Shown here piece after piece: positions 1-10,403 of a stretch of 64,000 nucleotides of DNA (positions are counted from its first letter, which is position 1; every line of letters starts with the position of its first letter). The DNA comes from Succinivibrio dextrinosolvens. GTDB taxonomy: Bacteria; Pseudomonadota; Gammaproteobacteria; Enterobacterales; Succinivibrionaceae. The notes below the pieces were generated by a model, which saw only the letters and a program-made list of their open reading frames with translations, made no database searches and had not been told where the DNA came from. The position numbers and the translations under genes were made by a program. The DNA is taken from contig NZ_CP047056.1 in NCBI RefSeq assembly GCF_011065405.1, forward strand, positions 456,747 through 520,746, in the 5' to 3' direction.

Positions 1-247
1 TAGTATCCTTTAAGAGAGCATCTGTATTAGCTTTCTGAAAGTCATTTAACGCATCTTCGCTCAAGACTGTATCTGAGGACATCACAGAATTAAGAATTGT
101 ATCTTTAACGTTAACTTCAAAAAACCAGTTAACACTGAAGGTAAGTTTAACATCGGCAGTTCTGGACTCTCCATAACTGACCATATCAGGAGGGACATCC
201 ACGCTCTGAAGCAGCTTTGTAATGACTTCTATTATATTCTCATGCAT
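1..247 (-). CDS. partial hypothetical protein, paralogue of the next gene
   Basis: Only the first 82 codons lie in the window; the gene runs off the left edge. The start at 247 follows a GGAG ribosome site 8 bases upstream, within 20 bases of the stop of the 265-1980 gene, so the two are probably co-transcribed. The visible protein reads like residues 60-140 of its neighbour: both have a VP-x(3-4) stretch, a V-x(1-2)-N-x(2)-W-F/N-F strand and an acidic LS-x(3)-L-x(2)-F segment. It therefore looks like a tandem paralogue that lacks the neighbour's long charged N-terminal extension. Function is unknown. Confidence 0.7.
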   Translation of the reverse strand, partial: MHENIIEVITKLLQSVDVPPDMVSYGESRTADVKLTFSVNWFFEVNVKDTILNSVMSSDTVLSEDALNDFQKANTDALLKDT

Positions 248-264
248 CTGCCACAGCTCCAGAT

Positions 265-1980
265 CTACCAGCCACGGTAGTTATAAAGGATAAAAAGAAC
301 AACATTAATAAGAATCGTTCCAAAAAGCAGACGCACAGAATGAATAGCCTCGGATGTAAGATTTGGAACCTTTCGTAGTTTGTGCCTGATTCTAAGTGAG
401 CTTACCGCTGAATAGTATGTCCAGTTCTTAGTAAGAGTAATTGAGGTAAAAGCACATACCACAATGGATAAACCAATACACAGAAAAATACAGGCAATAG
501 TTGGCACGAAATAAACAGCAAGAGAATTAACAAGCCACACCGCAAGAGAAACAGCAGTCCAAACCGTTTTGGTGTTTGGATTTAGCATCATCAGCAATGG
601 CACAAAATCAATCAGATTCTTAGCAAAATATCTTGAGAATTCCTTTGAGATAAAGCCCTGGGCATTGGATATAAGTTCTAGGGAAACATTCTCTATAAGT
701 TGTTCTCTTACCGTTGATTTTATGAGCCTGGCCTTGTTATTTAAGTCATTCTTGTTTTCCCAGAGAATAGATTCAACAGTAACGCCCTGCTTTGCGGCTT
801 CCTTCTTGATAATATCAAGCTCGTAATTCTCAATTGAACGAATGGTCTTTGCCAGGATTGCCTTTCCCGCAAGAGCCTTAACACAGACAATCTTTTCATC
901 AACATCATCTGAGCCTATACTCAGGGTTGATGAAAGAATATTTGACTCCTCTTTAAAGACCACGTCTAAAAGCGGAGGTTTACAGATTGGTTTTAGGGAT
1001 TTTCCACAGAGGATAAAATCAAAAGGCGTAATTTCTCCTTTCAAGTTAACTCTCACTGCAAAACATGGAGCATAACCGATAAAAGTGGCCTTATATCCAT
1101 GAGGCTGTTCCGAACCTAAAGACTGATCATCAAAGTTCGCAGCCTCTAAAATAATCTTCTCATCCTCTTTTGAGAAAGAGGTAATAGTCTTATCAGAACC
1201 GGGAACATTAAGAGAGATTTCTATATCCTTACTACTCTCAGAATCATAAATAATCTCACGCTCTACAATAAGTTCTCCCATTCCCTTACAGTCACGGCAG
1301 ACAACCTTTCCAGAGCCATTACAGTGGTCACAGTTGATAAAGCCGGTACCGTTACACATGGAGCAGCTGTCTGACAGGCCCTGACAGGATGGACAGGAAA
1401 TTACACCTTTACCATTACAGACCTCGCACATGGCTTTCTTACTGCCATGACATTTCTTGCAGCGAGCCCTACCAATAGCGGAAATACGGTTAAAAGCCAT
1501 AATCTGGCCTGCCAAAGCTGTCAGTTCAGTAAATTTAGCTTCAGAGAGACGCTTTATGTAAGCTTTTGTAATATCGCTTTCCTTTTCAAGCTCCTTGGAA
1601 TTTTTCTGAGTAAACTCATCTAAACCGCTTTGGGAAAGAACATGTGTTTCGTCACTGATCTTACCGGCAGGCTTGTCTGAAGCTCGACATTTGAAATTCC
1701 AGGTAAGATTGTAATTAACCTTGGCGAAAAAAGAGAGAGGTTCTGAGACAGTGAAATCAGCAATAGGAACACCGCAGCGAGAAAAAATTGCTGAAACAAT
1801 GGAATTCAGCTTTCTTGCAAAATCTACATTCTTTACCTCTAAAGCCGCGGCTTCTCTCGCCTTGCTTCCATCAACTACAGCTTCCGTAGGAGGTATAGCA
1901 ACAGATGATGGAGGAGATTTCTTTTCAGGTGTAACCTTGGCTTTATCCTTTTTATCAGGATTTTCTTTTTCTGGCTGCAT
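265..1980 (-). CDS. DnaJ-like zinc-finger membrane protein, function unknown
   Basis: 571 aa. Residues 1-45 are a Lys/Pro-rich low-complexity tail. Residues 55-150 are a domain shared with the partial gene downstream. Residues 174-235 form a cysteine-rich block with six CxxC pairs (C174/177, 185/188, 196/199, 206/209, 217/220, 228/231), several in the CxxCxGxG form of the DnaJ zinc centre. There is no J-domain HPD motif. The C-terminus has about three hydrophobic segments (roughly 455-545 and 550-568), so the protein is probably anchored in the inner membrane with the zinc domain in the cytoplasm. It sits 39 bases after the 2020-3096 gene in a likely operon. A role in protein folding or assembly is only a guess from the zinc centre. 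Confidence 0.75.
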   Translation of the reverse strand: MQPEKENPDKKDKAKVTPEKKSPPSSVAIPPTEAVVDGSKAREAAALEVKNVDFARKLNSIVSAIFSRCGVPIADFTVSEPLSFFAKVNYNLTWNFKCRASDKPAGKISDETHVLSQSGLDEFTQKNSKELEKESDITKAYIKRLSEAKFTELTALAGQIMAFNRISAIGRARCKKCHGSKKAMCEVCNGKGVISCPSCQGLSDSCSMCNGTGFINCDHCNGSGKVVCRDCKGMGELIVEREIIYDSESSKDIEISLNVPGSDKTITSFSKEDEKIILEAANFDDQSLGSEQPHGYKATFIGYAPCFAVRVNLKGEITPFDFILCGKSLKPICKPPLLDVVFKEESNILSSTLSIGSDDVDEKIVCVKALAGKAILAKTIRSIENYELDIIKKEAAKQGVTVESILWENKNDLNNKARLIKSTVREQLIENVSLELISNAQGFISKEFSRYFAKNLIDFVPLLMMLNPNTKTVWTAVSLAVWLVNSLAVYFVPTIACIFLCIGLSIVVCAFTSITLTKNWTYYSAVSSLRIRHKLRKVPNLTSEAIHSVRLLFGTILINVVLFILYNYRGW

Positions 1981-2019
1981 CCGTTTTAAAGCTTGATAAA
2001 TAGTTAACTACTATATCAA

Positions 2020-3096
2020 CTATAGTGTTTTATTAAGATTTAACATCACAAATCTGAAAAAATTAATATCTGACACACAAAAATAATTAGAATTATCAAA
2101 AGAAATGTCATCTCCGAATGAAAAAACAGCGTCACTGATCGGAAATTCGGTCTTCTGATATGGAGTTTTTACAATAATCTTCTTTGATGTCAAAATAACA
2201 GATCCTTCATCCTTTGAAGTCCATTTACTGAATTTTGCAGCTATTGCGCGAAATACAGAACTTAAGTTCTGGTTGATTTTATACATAGGAGAGGTGCTTA
2301 CGTATATTACCTTCTCTACATCATCAAAAGTCTGACCTTCGACTGAAATTGAATAGACGGAGGCTTTATTTTCTAAAAGGGATACAGTCAGATCGGCTGA
2401 TGCGATAAATTTTGCAATATTGTAAGGAATCTCATTAAACTTTAGCTCAAGCAATCTTGCAACTGACATGGAATTCTCGCAGAACACCTTAAGATTCTCA
2501 TAGAGTTTCTTGTTGTCATAGCGTGTTGTCATGTACTCAAGCAGGAAGATAAACTGAGCCTTTACATCAACAGCACAATCAATAACCCATGGTAATGATT
2601 TTAGTGTATCAACAGTAACTTCTGGTGTATTGTCCAGTAAGCCGTCAGCTAAAACCTTGTTAGATTTTTCTCTGGCAAAAATTTCTTTAAAGAAAAACTT
2701 TGGACCGATTGCCTTCATTCGCTGAGAATAATTACGAAGGAAACCGTAAACATCGTTGCATGGTTCTAAAAGCTGACCGTTGTCATCATAAGTAATCTTT
2801 GAGTCACGACGTAACTCAACATTTCTGTCATCATTAAACTTCAACACAGTAAAAATTGAAATAGCAGCAGGAATCAGTCCAATGACAAGAGGATACATAC
2901 CCTGTGAGAAATCACCATCCCACAGGAAAGGAAGAGCAACAAACAGGTTAACCCATCCATACCAGCCTAAAAGTCCCTGCCACCTGGTTACCTTGACTGT
3001 ATCAGGGAACATGCACAGAGCCAGTCTGTAGTTAAACTGATTTAGTAAGACGGCAATTACCGCCAAAAGTCCAAGAATAATAATTAAATCTTCCAT
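2020..3096 (-). CDS. hypothetical membrane protein
   Basis: 358 aa, not recognised. The N-terminus has about four hydrophobic segments (residues 4-30, 42-60, 70-90), followed by a soluble region of about 250 residues with no motif I can name. The start is preceded by GGAAG at suitable spacing. It is the first gene of a leftward group with the zinc-finger protein and its partial paralogue, so the three may act together at the membrane. It is separated from hrpA by 100 bases. Confidence 0.65.
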   Translation of the reverse strand: MEDLIIILGLLAVIAVLLNQFNYRLALCMFPDTVKVTRWQGLLGWYGWVNLFVALPFLWDGDFSQGMYPLVIGLIPAAISIFTVLKFNDDRNVELRRDSKITYDDNGQLLEPCNDVYGFLRNYSQRMKAIGPKFFFKEIFAREKSNKVLADGLLDNTPEVTVDTLKSLPWVIDCAVDVKAQFIFLLEYMTTRYDNKKLYENLKVFCENSMSVARLLELKFNEIPYNIAKFIASADLTVSLLENKASVYSISVEGQTFDDVEKVIYVSTSPMYKINQNLSSVFRAIAAKFSKWTSKDEGSVILTSKKIIVKTPYQKTEFPISDAVFSFGDDISFDNSNYFCVSDINFFRFVMLNLNKTL

Positions 3097-3196
3097 TTGT
3101 CTTCCGTTTTTTTATTATGATTCACTCAATCGAATCAGAGAACATTTCTGAATTCTATCCTACTTGAACAAACAGCTCAATCATATCAATCTGTTT

Positions 3197-6100
3197 TTAG
3201 CCATGTTCTGGGAATTCCTCCAGAATACGCTTAAGCTCATTGGAAATTCTCTTATCAGAAATACTTACCCTAACACCAAGCTGCTGGGCAAAATAAGACA
3301 CTCTAAGTTCTTCAATAAGCCATTTTACATTGATAAGATCATCTGGTATCGCAGTGTATTTATACCTGGAAAGAGTGTTCTTATAAAGAGTATTGACCTC
3401 CTCAATCTTTCTGGTATGAACCAAATCACGGTTAACATCACGATGAACCTTTTCAATTCGATATAGCATAGCGTCAAGATATCGAGGGATCTGCTCTAGA
3501 TACTCAACCTTGGTAGAACTTAAAAATCCCTTGTATACCAGAGAATCCAGCTGAGCAGCCATATCCTTATAGCTGTATGCTACAGCAAGATTCAGCTGAC
3601 CTTTGAGCTTTCGCTTGAGTTCATGCGCCTTTAACAGAATCTTCTCAACAGTAGAACAAAGTTTTAATGCAGTGTCATTAAGATCAGCGCGAACCTTCTC
3701 TAAAAGCTTTTTAAAACTCTCCTCATCATACACAGGAGCATTATTCTCCACCATTATCACATCAATGGAGGCCAGCATAAGATCATTAATAAGATCTTTT
3801 ACAGTGCCTAAAGGCTGATAGTACATTGAAAGCTTCGACTTATTAGGCAAGTGCTGTTCTAGATATGCTGTAGGCTGTTTTAATCCAAGAGATAAAAGTT
3901 TTCTCTGACCTATCCACATAGCCTTCTGCTGTTTGTATTTACTATCATATAATTCAAGAGTTACCCCCTGACCCTTATCTGTCAGCGCAGGATAGGCTGT
4001 AATCTCGATTCCGTTCTGACAGGTAACTTCAGTTGTTTTTATAGTTCCGAAATTCCACTCATTGAGAGGTTTCTGATCCTTATCTGTTTTTGTGGAATAT
4101 TTACTTAAAGCATCTTTGACCTGTCCCTGAAGACTTGCTGCAATAGCATCAAAATTTCGGCCTTTTTTTATAACTTTGCCCTTTTCATCCTCAATCGAGA
4201 AGATCATAAAAAGATGCTTTTCAATCAGAGTCTTATCAAAATCATCACAGGAAACAATCTCGCCCCCCATACGGGTCAGTTCCTTTGCAGCCTTAACGTA
4301 AAGATCATCCTTGCATGGTTCTCCTAAGGATTCAGACAGAGCTTTCGCATAATTAGGAGCAGGGATCAGATTCTTTCTTAATCTTTTGGGCAGAGACTTA
4401 ATCAGAGAGGTTAAAAACTCCAGTCTCAAACCAGGAATCTGGTAAGCAAATTCTCTGCTGTTTATTCTGTTTACGATAGCTAGAGGAATATGTACTGTTA
4501 CACCATCATCCTTTGATGTCGGATCAAAAACATAGCTTAGAGGCAGTTTGAAACTGTCATAATGCCAGAACTCAGGGAAATCATGTTCCTCTACCTGATT
4601 AAAGGCATCCTTTGAAACCAGGTCAATGGAGAAATTCAGATAATCAGGTTCACTCTTACGTTTCTCCTTCCACCATTTGTCAAAGTGTTTCTGAGTTAAA
4701 ATATCCTCAGGAAGCTTTTTATCGTAAAACTCCTCTAGTACAGAGGAATCTACCAGAAGATCACGACGTCTGAGCTTATCCTCTACATGTTCAACCTCAT
4801 CGATCACATCAAGGTTATGTCTAAAGAAAGCATGATTACATTCAATATCACCACCAACAAGACCGTCACGGATAAATAGCTCTCGACAAAGCTTAGGATC
4901 AATACTGGTATAAAGAACCTTTCTGCCCTGAACCACAGGAAGGCCGTAGAGGGAAATTGTCAGATTAGCAACCACACTGCCCTTTGATTTTGACCAGTGA
5001 GGCTCTGCGTAATTCTTTTTTACCAAATGCCTGCCGATTGACTCAACCCACAGTGGATCAATTGAGGCAACAGTTCTGGCAAAGAGTCTTGAGGTTTCAT
5101 TCAGCTCTCCTGCACAGATCCACTTTGGCTTTTTCTTATTTAATACGGAAGATGGATGAATTACAAATTTGATACCACGGGCTCCTAAATACAGCCCCTT
5201 GTCATTATCATCATAATGACCAACCTGTGAAAGCAGACCACTTAAAATGGAGCGATGAACCGCATCATAACCTGCCGGCACATCATTTAAGGTATATTTA
5301 AGTATCTGACAGGAAGCTCTTAACTGACGGAGAAGATCAAACCATTCACGGACTCTCAGATAAGAGATAAACTCTGATTTCAGTTTTTTACGAAGCTGAG
5401 AGTTACTCATCTCTTTCTGGCACTTGCAGATATAATGATACAGATTAAGATATGCAAGAAAATCAGATTTCTCATCATCAAAACGAGAATGCTGCTGACG
5501 GCTCTGCTCCTGTTTATCAACAGGTCTTTCTCGAGGATCCATAACTGCCATAGCAGAAACAATAACCAGGACCTCTGATAAAGCTCCTTCCTTGTTAGCC
5601 TCCACAAGCATTCTTGAAAGTCGAGGATCACAAGGTATTTTTGATAAATCCGTACCAATTTTGGTAAGTCTGAGCTCATCTGTAGACAAGCCTCGAGATT
5701 CATTTATGGCTCCTACTTCCTCTAAAAGTCTGATACCGTCAGTAATCTGTTTTCCTGATGGAGGATCAATGAAAGGAAAGACAGTGATATTTCCAAGTCT
5801 TAAGGACACCATCTGCAGGATAACCGAAGCCAGGTTGGTTCTTAAGATTTCAGGATCAGTAAAATCCTGTCTTAAGTCAAAATCTTCCTTTGAGTAAAGT
5901 CTTACACAGACACCTTCACTAACACGTCCGCAGCGGCCTTTTCTCTGATCGGCACTGGCTTTTGAAATTTTTTCAATTGGGAGACTCTGAACTTTGGTTC
6001 TTGGAGAATAGCGGCTGATTCTTGCGGTACCGGGATCAATAACATATTTAATACCTGGTACGGTTAAAGAGGTCTCTGCGACATTGGTAGCAAGAACAAC

Positions 6101-7156
6101 TCTTACTGTTGAGTGAGGAGCAAAAATCTTATTCTGATCAGATGTGGCCAGACGGGCATACAGCGGAAGGATTTCTGTATTCGGCAGATGAGCCTTGGAG
6201 AGGAACTTGGCAATATCCATGATCTCTCGTTCTCCAGGAAGAAATACCAGAATATCCTCTCGGCCATACTCTTTGAACAGGAATCTTATGGCATTTAAAA
6301 TACCATTTCTAAGATCCTTCTCATCTGTCTCAACCTCATCATCCGTATCGGAATCCTCAGTCTCACCTAATGGTCTGTAGACAACCTCAACAGGATAGGT
6401 TCTACCTGAAACCTCAATGATTGGAGCATTATCAAAATGCTCTGAAAAACGTTTGGTATTGATGGTCGCAGAGGTAATAATCAGCTTAAGATCAGAGCGA
6501 ACCTTTAATAGTTTTTTTAGATAGCCCAGAAGAAAATCAATATTTAAAGATCGCTCATGAGCCTCATCAATTATGATGCAGTCATAATTCAAAAGCTTTC
6601 TGTCATGAGCTGTTTCAGCGAGCAGAATACCATCAGTCATAAGCTTAATATAGCTTGTATCCGATGTTACATCATTGAATCGGACCTTATATCCTACGCT
6701 CTGACCTAGTTCTTCACCTAGTTCTGCTGCAATTCTGGTACTTACAGCTCTAGCAGCAATTCGACGAGGCTGAGTATGTCCTATAAAGCCAAAGCGTCCG
6801 AGTCCCGCCTCAAGACACATCTTTGGAATCTGAGTTGTTTTACCTGAACCGGTTTCACCTGCAATAATTACAACCTGATTGGCTTTAATTGCCTCAATGA
6901 TTTCCTCACGTTTCTGTGATACAGGAAGATTATCATCGTAGGTTAATTTAGGAATATGATTTTCACGCTCCTTAAAAAACTCAAGATACTCCTCAAGTTT
7001 TTCACTGATAGAAAGCTGAAGCTCAATTACCTTATCATTCTGACAAGAAGAGAGCTTATTAAGCTCCCTTGAAATTAGATGTCTGTGTCTGAAAGTTAAT
7101 AATGGAAATCTGTTTTTTACGTCTGAGATAAATTTTTCTTGTTCTTTATTTGCCAT
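3197..7156 (-). CDS. hrpA: ATP-dependent RNA helicase HrpA (DEAH box)
   Basis: 1319 aa, close to the roughly 1300 aa of E. coli HrpA. The helicase core has Walker A GETGSGKT at residues 100-107, the DEAH box at 197-200, SAT (motif III) and the Q/R-rich motif VI QRKGRCGR. The winged-helix, ratchet and OB-like regions and the long HrpA-specific C-terminal extension follow. HrpA acts in the cytoplasm on mRNA and resolves stalled ribosome structures in E. coli. The start ATG lies 2 bases after the stop of the antiporter gene, so the two are translationally close and probably co-transcribed. Confidence 0.95.
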   Translation of the reverse strand: MANKEQEKFISDVKNRFPLLTFRHRHLISRELNKLSSCQNDKVIELQLSISEKLEEYLEFFKERENHIPKLTYDDNLPVSQKREEIIEAIKANQVVIIAGETGSGKTTQIPKMCLEAGLGRFGFIGHTQPRRIAARAVSTRIAAELGEELGQSVGYKVRFNDVTSDTSYIKLMTDGILLAETAHDRKLLNYDCIIIDEAHERSLNIDFLLGYLKKLLKVRSDLKLIITSATINTKRFSEHFDNAPIIEVSGRTYPVEVVYRPLGETEDSDTDDEVETDEKDLRNGILNAIRFLFKEYGREDILVFLPGEREIMDIAKFLSKAHLPNTEILPLYARLATSDQNKIFAPHSTVRVVLATNVAETSLTVPGIKYVIDPGTARISRYSPRTKVQSLPIEKISKASADQRKGRCGRVSEGVCVRLYSKEDFDLRQDFTDPEILRTNLASVILQMVSLRLGNITVFPFIDPPSGKQITDGIRLLEEVGAINESRGLSTDELRLTKIGTDLSKIPCDPRLSRMLVEANKEGALSEVLVIVSAMAVMDPRERPVDKQEQSRQQHSRFDDEKSDFLAYLNLYHYICKCQKEMSNSQLRKKLKSEFISYLRVREWFDLLRQLRASCQILKYTLNDVPAGYDAVHRSILSGLLSQVGHYDDNDKGLYLGARGIKFVIHPSSVLNKKKPKWICAGELNETSRLFARTVASIDPLWVESIGRHLVKKNYAEPHWSKSKGSVVANLTISLYGLPVVQGRKVLYTSIDPKLCRELFIRDGLVGGDIECNHAFFRHNLDVIDEVEHVEDKLRRRDLLVDSSVLEEFYDKKLPEDILTQKHFDKWWKEKRKSEPDYLNFSIDLVSKDAFNQVEEHDFPEFWHYDSFKLPLSYVFDPTSKDDGVTVHIPLAIVNRINSREFAYQIPGLRLEFLTSLIKSLPKRLRKNLIPAPNYAKALSESLGEPCKDDLYVKAAKELTRMGGEIVSCDDFDKTLIEKHLFMIFSIEDEKGKVIKKGRNFDAIAASLQGQVKDALSKYSTKTDKDQKPLNEWNFGTIKTTEVTCQNGIEITAYPALTDKGQGVTLELYDSKYKQQKAMWIGQRKLLSLGLKQPTAYLEQHLPNKSKLSMYYQPLGTVKDLINDLMLASIDVIMVENNAPVYDEESFKKLLEKVRADLNDTALKLCSTVEKILLKAHELKRKLKGQLNLAVAYSYKDMAAQLDSLVYKGFLSSTKVEYLEQIPRYLDAMLYRIEKVHRDVNRDLVHTRKIEEVNTLYKNTLSRYKYTAIPDDLINVKWLIEELRVSYFAQQLGVRVSISDKRISNELKRILEEFPEHG

Positions 7157-7158
7157 AG

Positions 7159-9021
7159 CTAAGAGTATTCTTCGTCGTCATTTATACTGTCAAACAGCTG
7201 CTGCTGAGCAATCTTACGTCGACGTTCAAGTTCTTCCTGTTCTATTTTCTGCATAATGAGCTTATCTTTGCGTTTGCGTTCAAATTCCAGCATTAGCTCT
7301 GAAGTCAGATACAGACCAGCTCTTCTGATCTTGTCACCTTCAAGATCAACAACAACCAAAGATATTTTAATCAGATTTACCCTATCGCCAGGCTGAGGAT
7401 ATCCGCCAATATGATAGGACATGAAATCACCTAGAGTCAGAGTCTTCTCATAGGTGGTCAGCTCAAATCCATACTGTTCGCCTAATTCAACCATAAGCGT
7501 GTCAGCGGCATACATTTTATCACCTTTATATAAAGGCTGTCTCTTCTCTTTTAGAGGATGAGAGAACAGTGAATTCAGAAGAAGTTCGTCTGCATCACGT
7601 CCGATTAATGAGAGAATATCACCGACCTTGATTGGAGTATCCCCCTGACACTTAATCATCTTTCCATCACGGAAAATTGCCGCAACCGAAGTTCCCTTAG
7701 GAAAAGGAATAGTTCTTAAAACAGCGCCGTCAAAAGTTGGTTCTTTAATTCGATAGTTTAAAATCTCATAGTCATTTGAAAGCATAATGCCAACATCAGA
7801 CTTGGTGATAGGAACCATAACCGAAGGTGTACATACCTTTAAAAACTTTGAAAGAGGAACAATCAGAGATCCCTGGAATAAAAGAGATACGATAACCACC
7901 ACAAAAGCAACATTAAAATACAGCTGAGGATTATCCAGATTCTCAAATACAGGATAGATTGCAAGTACAATAGGAACAGATCCGCGTAGTCCTACCCAGG
8001 ACATGAAAATCAGATCACGGTTATTATAGGCTCTAAAAAAAGGCTTCAGACAGAAAAATACCGCAATAGGTCTTGCAATAACGGTTATAACCACCGCAAT
8101 AACCACACCTGGCAGCCAGTAGTTGAGCATCTCATGTGGAGTAACCAGTAAACCTAACATTAAGAACAGAGTGATCTGAGATAGCCAGGTAAAGCCCTCT
8201 GATACAGGCAGAATATAGCTTACATGTCTGGTTTTCTGATTACCTACGAACATTCCTATTATAAAAATCGCAAGGAAACCAGAACCATTCAAATAGGCGG
8301 TCACAGCAAAACCGACCAGCCCCATACCAATAACGAGAATACAGTACAGTCCAACACCTAATGAAATATTTGCAATGATAAATCTAGCAAGCGCGCCAAA
8401 ACAGACTCCGATAAAAATACCAAAGCCGAACTGAGTTGCAAAGAACAGAAGAGCATCTGTTAAGGATGTAGCTTTGTTTGAGGCAAAGGCAATCATGGTC
8501 GTAGTAAGCAGAATTGCCATAGGGTCGTTGGTTGCAGATTCAATCTGCAGTGTACTGTTCACGTTAGTCTTAAGTGAAACACCATCATTCCTTGATAGCA
8601 GAGAGAACACTGCTGCGGCGTCTGTGGATCCTACGATACAACCTAAAAGCAAAGACTCTATTAATGAGATATCCAAAAGCAGATAGGCTATGCCACCGGT
8701 AATTCCTGAGGTAAACACAACACCGATTGTTGCAAGAATCGTGGATTCGCTGGCAACTGATTTCATTGTCGAAAAATTGGTCCTAAGTCCACCATCAAGC
8801 AGAATAATCGCCAGCATCAGGTTAGCAATAAAAAAAGCGGATCTGTAATCAGTATACTGAATGTGAAGAATAACTCCGTCTTCACCTGTTAACATACCGA
8901 TTGCAAGGAACAACAGCAACAGAGGTGTTCCAAAGAAAGCGGACAGTTTTGATGCCAAAATAGCGAAAGACAGCAATAACCCCACAATAAAGAATGCGTA
9001 ATTAATGTCACTTATCTGCAT
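7159..9021 (-). CDS. cvrA: CvrA/NhaP2-type K+(Na+)/H+ antiporter
   Basis: 620 aa, somewhat longer than E. coli CvrA/NhaP2 (578 aa). Residues 1-390 are a CPA1-type membrane domain of about 12 segments with conserved TDAAAVFSLL and S/ATNDP motifs. A cytoplasmic RCK_C/TrkA-C-like domain (about 400-490), a CorC/HlyC-like domain and a charged, Glu/Arg-rich tail with coiled-coil character (about 580-620) follow. Such proteins exchange potassium or sodium for protons across the inner membrane. The gene starts the leftward unit with hrpA; a CATCCTCC-type (GGAGGATG) ribosome site precedes the ATG. Confidence 0.9.
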   Translation of the reverse strand: MQISDINYAFFIVGLLLSFAILASKLSAFFGTPLLLLFLAIGMLTGEDGVILHIQYTDYRSAFFIANLMLAIILLDGGLRTNFSTMKSVASESTILATIGVVFTSGITGGIAYLLLDISLIESLLLGCIVGSTDAAAVFSLLSRNDGVSLKTNVNSTLQIESATNDPMAILLTTTMIAFASNKATSLTDALLFFATQFGFGIFIGVCFGALARFIIANISLGVGLYCILVIGMGLVGFAVTAYLNGSGFLAIFIIGMFVGNQKTRHVSYILPVSEGFTWLSQITLFLMLGLLVTPHEMLNYWLPGVVIAVVITVIARPIAVFFCLKPFFRAYNNRDLIFMSWVGLRGSVPIVLAIYPVFENLDNPQLYFNVAFVVVIVSLLFQGSLIVPLSKFLKVCTPSVMVPITKSDVGIMLSNDYEILNYRIKEPTFDGAVLRTIPFPKGTSVAAIFRDGKMIKCQGDTPIKVGDILSLIGRDADELLLNSLFSHPLKEKRQPLYKGDKMYAADTLMVELGEQYGFELTTYEKTLTLGDFMSYHIGGYPQPGDRVNLIKISLVVVDLEGDKIRRAGLYLTSELMLEFERKRKDKLIMQKIEQEELERRRKIAQQQLFDSINDDEEYS

Positions 9022-9368
9022 CGCATCCTCCTTGTCATGTTATTGTGGAAATATTCAGATTTGAACTCTTTACATTTCTTTTAGTGTCATATTTATATTC
9101 TAAATTAGAACCGGCTTGAAAAATAGTAATTTTCAAACATTTGTCAAAATTTTTTAAAATTTTTTCTTTCAATTACACAAGGTTAGAGAGCTAAAAAAAA
9201 GAAATGGGATACAGTCCAAATTATATGCAGAAAAAAAACAATGCAGATGACTAATGTATTACACGAAATACACTTAAAAAAGAGTCAACCATAAGACTAT
9301 GTTAAAATGCAGACCTGTATTTAAGATATTCATCAGATAAGTTTTTACCTAAAAAATTAGATTTTATT
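9022..9368. promoter_or_regulatory. divergent intergenic region, cvrA / hypothetical
   Basis: 347 bases between two divergent genes, very AT-rich with several A and T tracts. It must hold promoters for both the leftward antiporter-hrpA unit and the rightward hypothetical gene. I see no clear hairpin, operator or small gene. Confidence 0.4.
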
Positions 9369-10373
9369 ATGGAAGAATTTGGCTTAACCCGTGTTCCCTA
9401 CTATCCGGAACTTAATGTAGTCAGAAGAGATACCATTACGAATGACTGCAGTCCTCTTGTTCTGTCGGTGTTGCTTTTCTGGCATTCAAAAGATAAATAT
9501 GTAAAATTCAACGCCAGATGTCATACTCATCTTCTGGCAAGAAATCTCAGAGTTTCGCCTGAAGAGATAAGAGGCGCACTGGAATATCTTTCTTACATAA
9601 AAATTCTTATTAAAAAAGAAGAAGTTATAACAACACAGAGCGAAGATCCCAACAAGAAAACAAAACTCAACGAATTTTATGATCTGGATTTTCACAGCCT
9701 TCACGAATTTTTAAAAGAAAAAGGAATTATCATTCCGGTGAAGGTCCTGAGAATGGCCTCAGATGATTATTTTGATTTCTACTCCTACATTAGTCCAAGA
9801 CGCTTACCTGTTGTACAGGGACTTTTAGGCGTGGTTAAGGGGGATAAATACGATACAGCTGCTCTGAATGCCTGCGCAATCATATGTGGAATCTGTCGTG
9901 AAAATGAATATGAGGATTTCTCATACAAAGCACTGGCTCCTGGATGGAGAATGCTCGCTCAGCCACCTGCAACACCATATGATGTAGTACAAAGATATCA
10001 AAGAGAGGGAGAGCGTTCCGTAGATATCGATCTTATGGATGGTTCTTTCTTTATGCCTGACGGAGATTATTTTGGAACAGAAAAACACAAAATCTGGCAT
10101 TCAGGCAAGACTATGGAGCCAAGGATTCTGGCAGCTGCTCTATATCTTTGTTTTACAGCTGTAGATAAGGATATTGAATTCTATTCCGATCTGAGCATGG
10201 ACGAACTAAAAGACGCCTTTGAGCTTTTGTACAGATTCACATCATTAAAAGGAAGAATCGGAGAATACTACTATCACTACAGAGATGTTCAAGGAGAAAA
10301 ACTAAAAGAAGAACAAGAAAAATACAAAGCTATCCTGGAATCTCTAGATAGTCTTGAGACTTTCGATTTTTAG
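9369..10373 (+). CDS. hypothetical protein with a helix-turn-helix-like N-terminus
   Basis: 334 aa, not recognised. Residues 1-100 read like a replication-initiator or DnaD-type winged helix: a stretch on taking nutrients of the form L-x(2)-NLRVSPEEIRGALEYL followed by I-x-I-L-I-K looks like helix-turn-helix plus wing. The rest is mixed alpha/beta with no known motif and an acidic end. No signal peptide or membrane segment. The gene is monocistronic, with a strong terminator right after the stop. The DNA-binding suggestion is weak and rests only on the residue pattern. Confidence 0.65.
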   Translation: MEEFGLTRVPYYPELNVVRRDTITNDCSPLVLSVLLFWHSKDKYVKFNARCHTHLLARNLRVSPEEIRGALEYLSYIKILIKKEEVITTQSEDPNKKTKLNEFYDLDFHSLHEFLKEKGIIIPVKVLRMASDDYFDFYSYISPRRLPVVQGLLGVVKGDKYDTAALNACAIICGICRENEYEDFSYKALAPGWRMLAQPPATPYDVVQRYQREGERSVDIDLMDGSFFMPDGDYFGTEKHKIWHSGKTMEPRILAAALYLCFTAVDKDIEFYSDLSMDELKDAFELLYRFTSLKGRIGEYYYHYRDVQGEKLKEEQEKYKAILESLDSLETFDF

Positions 10374-10375
10374 CG

Positions 10376-10403
10376 GAAGGCGCCTTTTGTGGCGCCATTT
10401 TTA
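10376..10403 (+). terminator. intrinsic terminator after the 9369 gene
   Basis: GGCGCC, a 6-base loop and GGCGCC form a GC-only stem (10379-10396) followed by ATTTTTA. It begins 5 bases after the stop codon and ends at the stop of the convergent macrodomain gene. Confidence 0.8.

Noticed and set aside
569-1075. Plus-strand ORFs opposite the zinc-finger gene
   Set aside because: They are antisense frames of a longer, motif-bearing gene and show no family features or ribosome sites.
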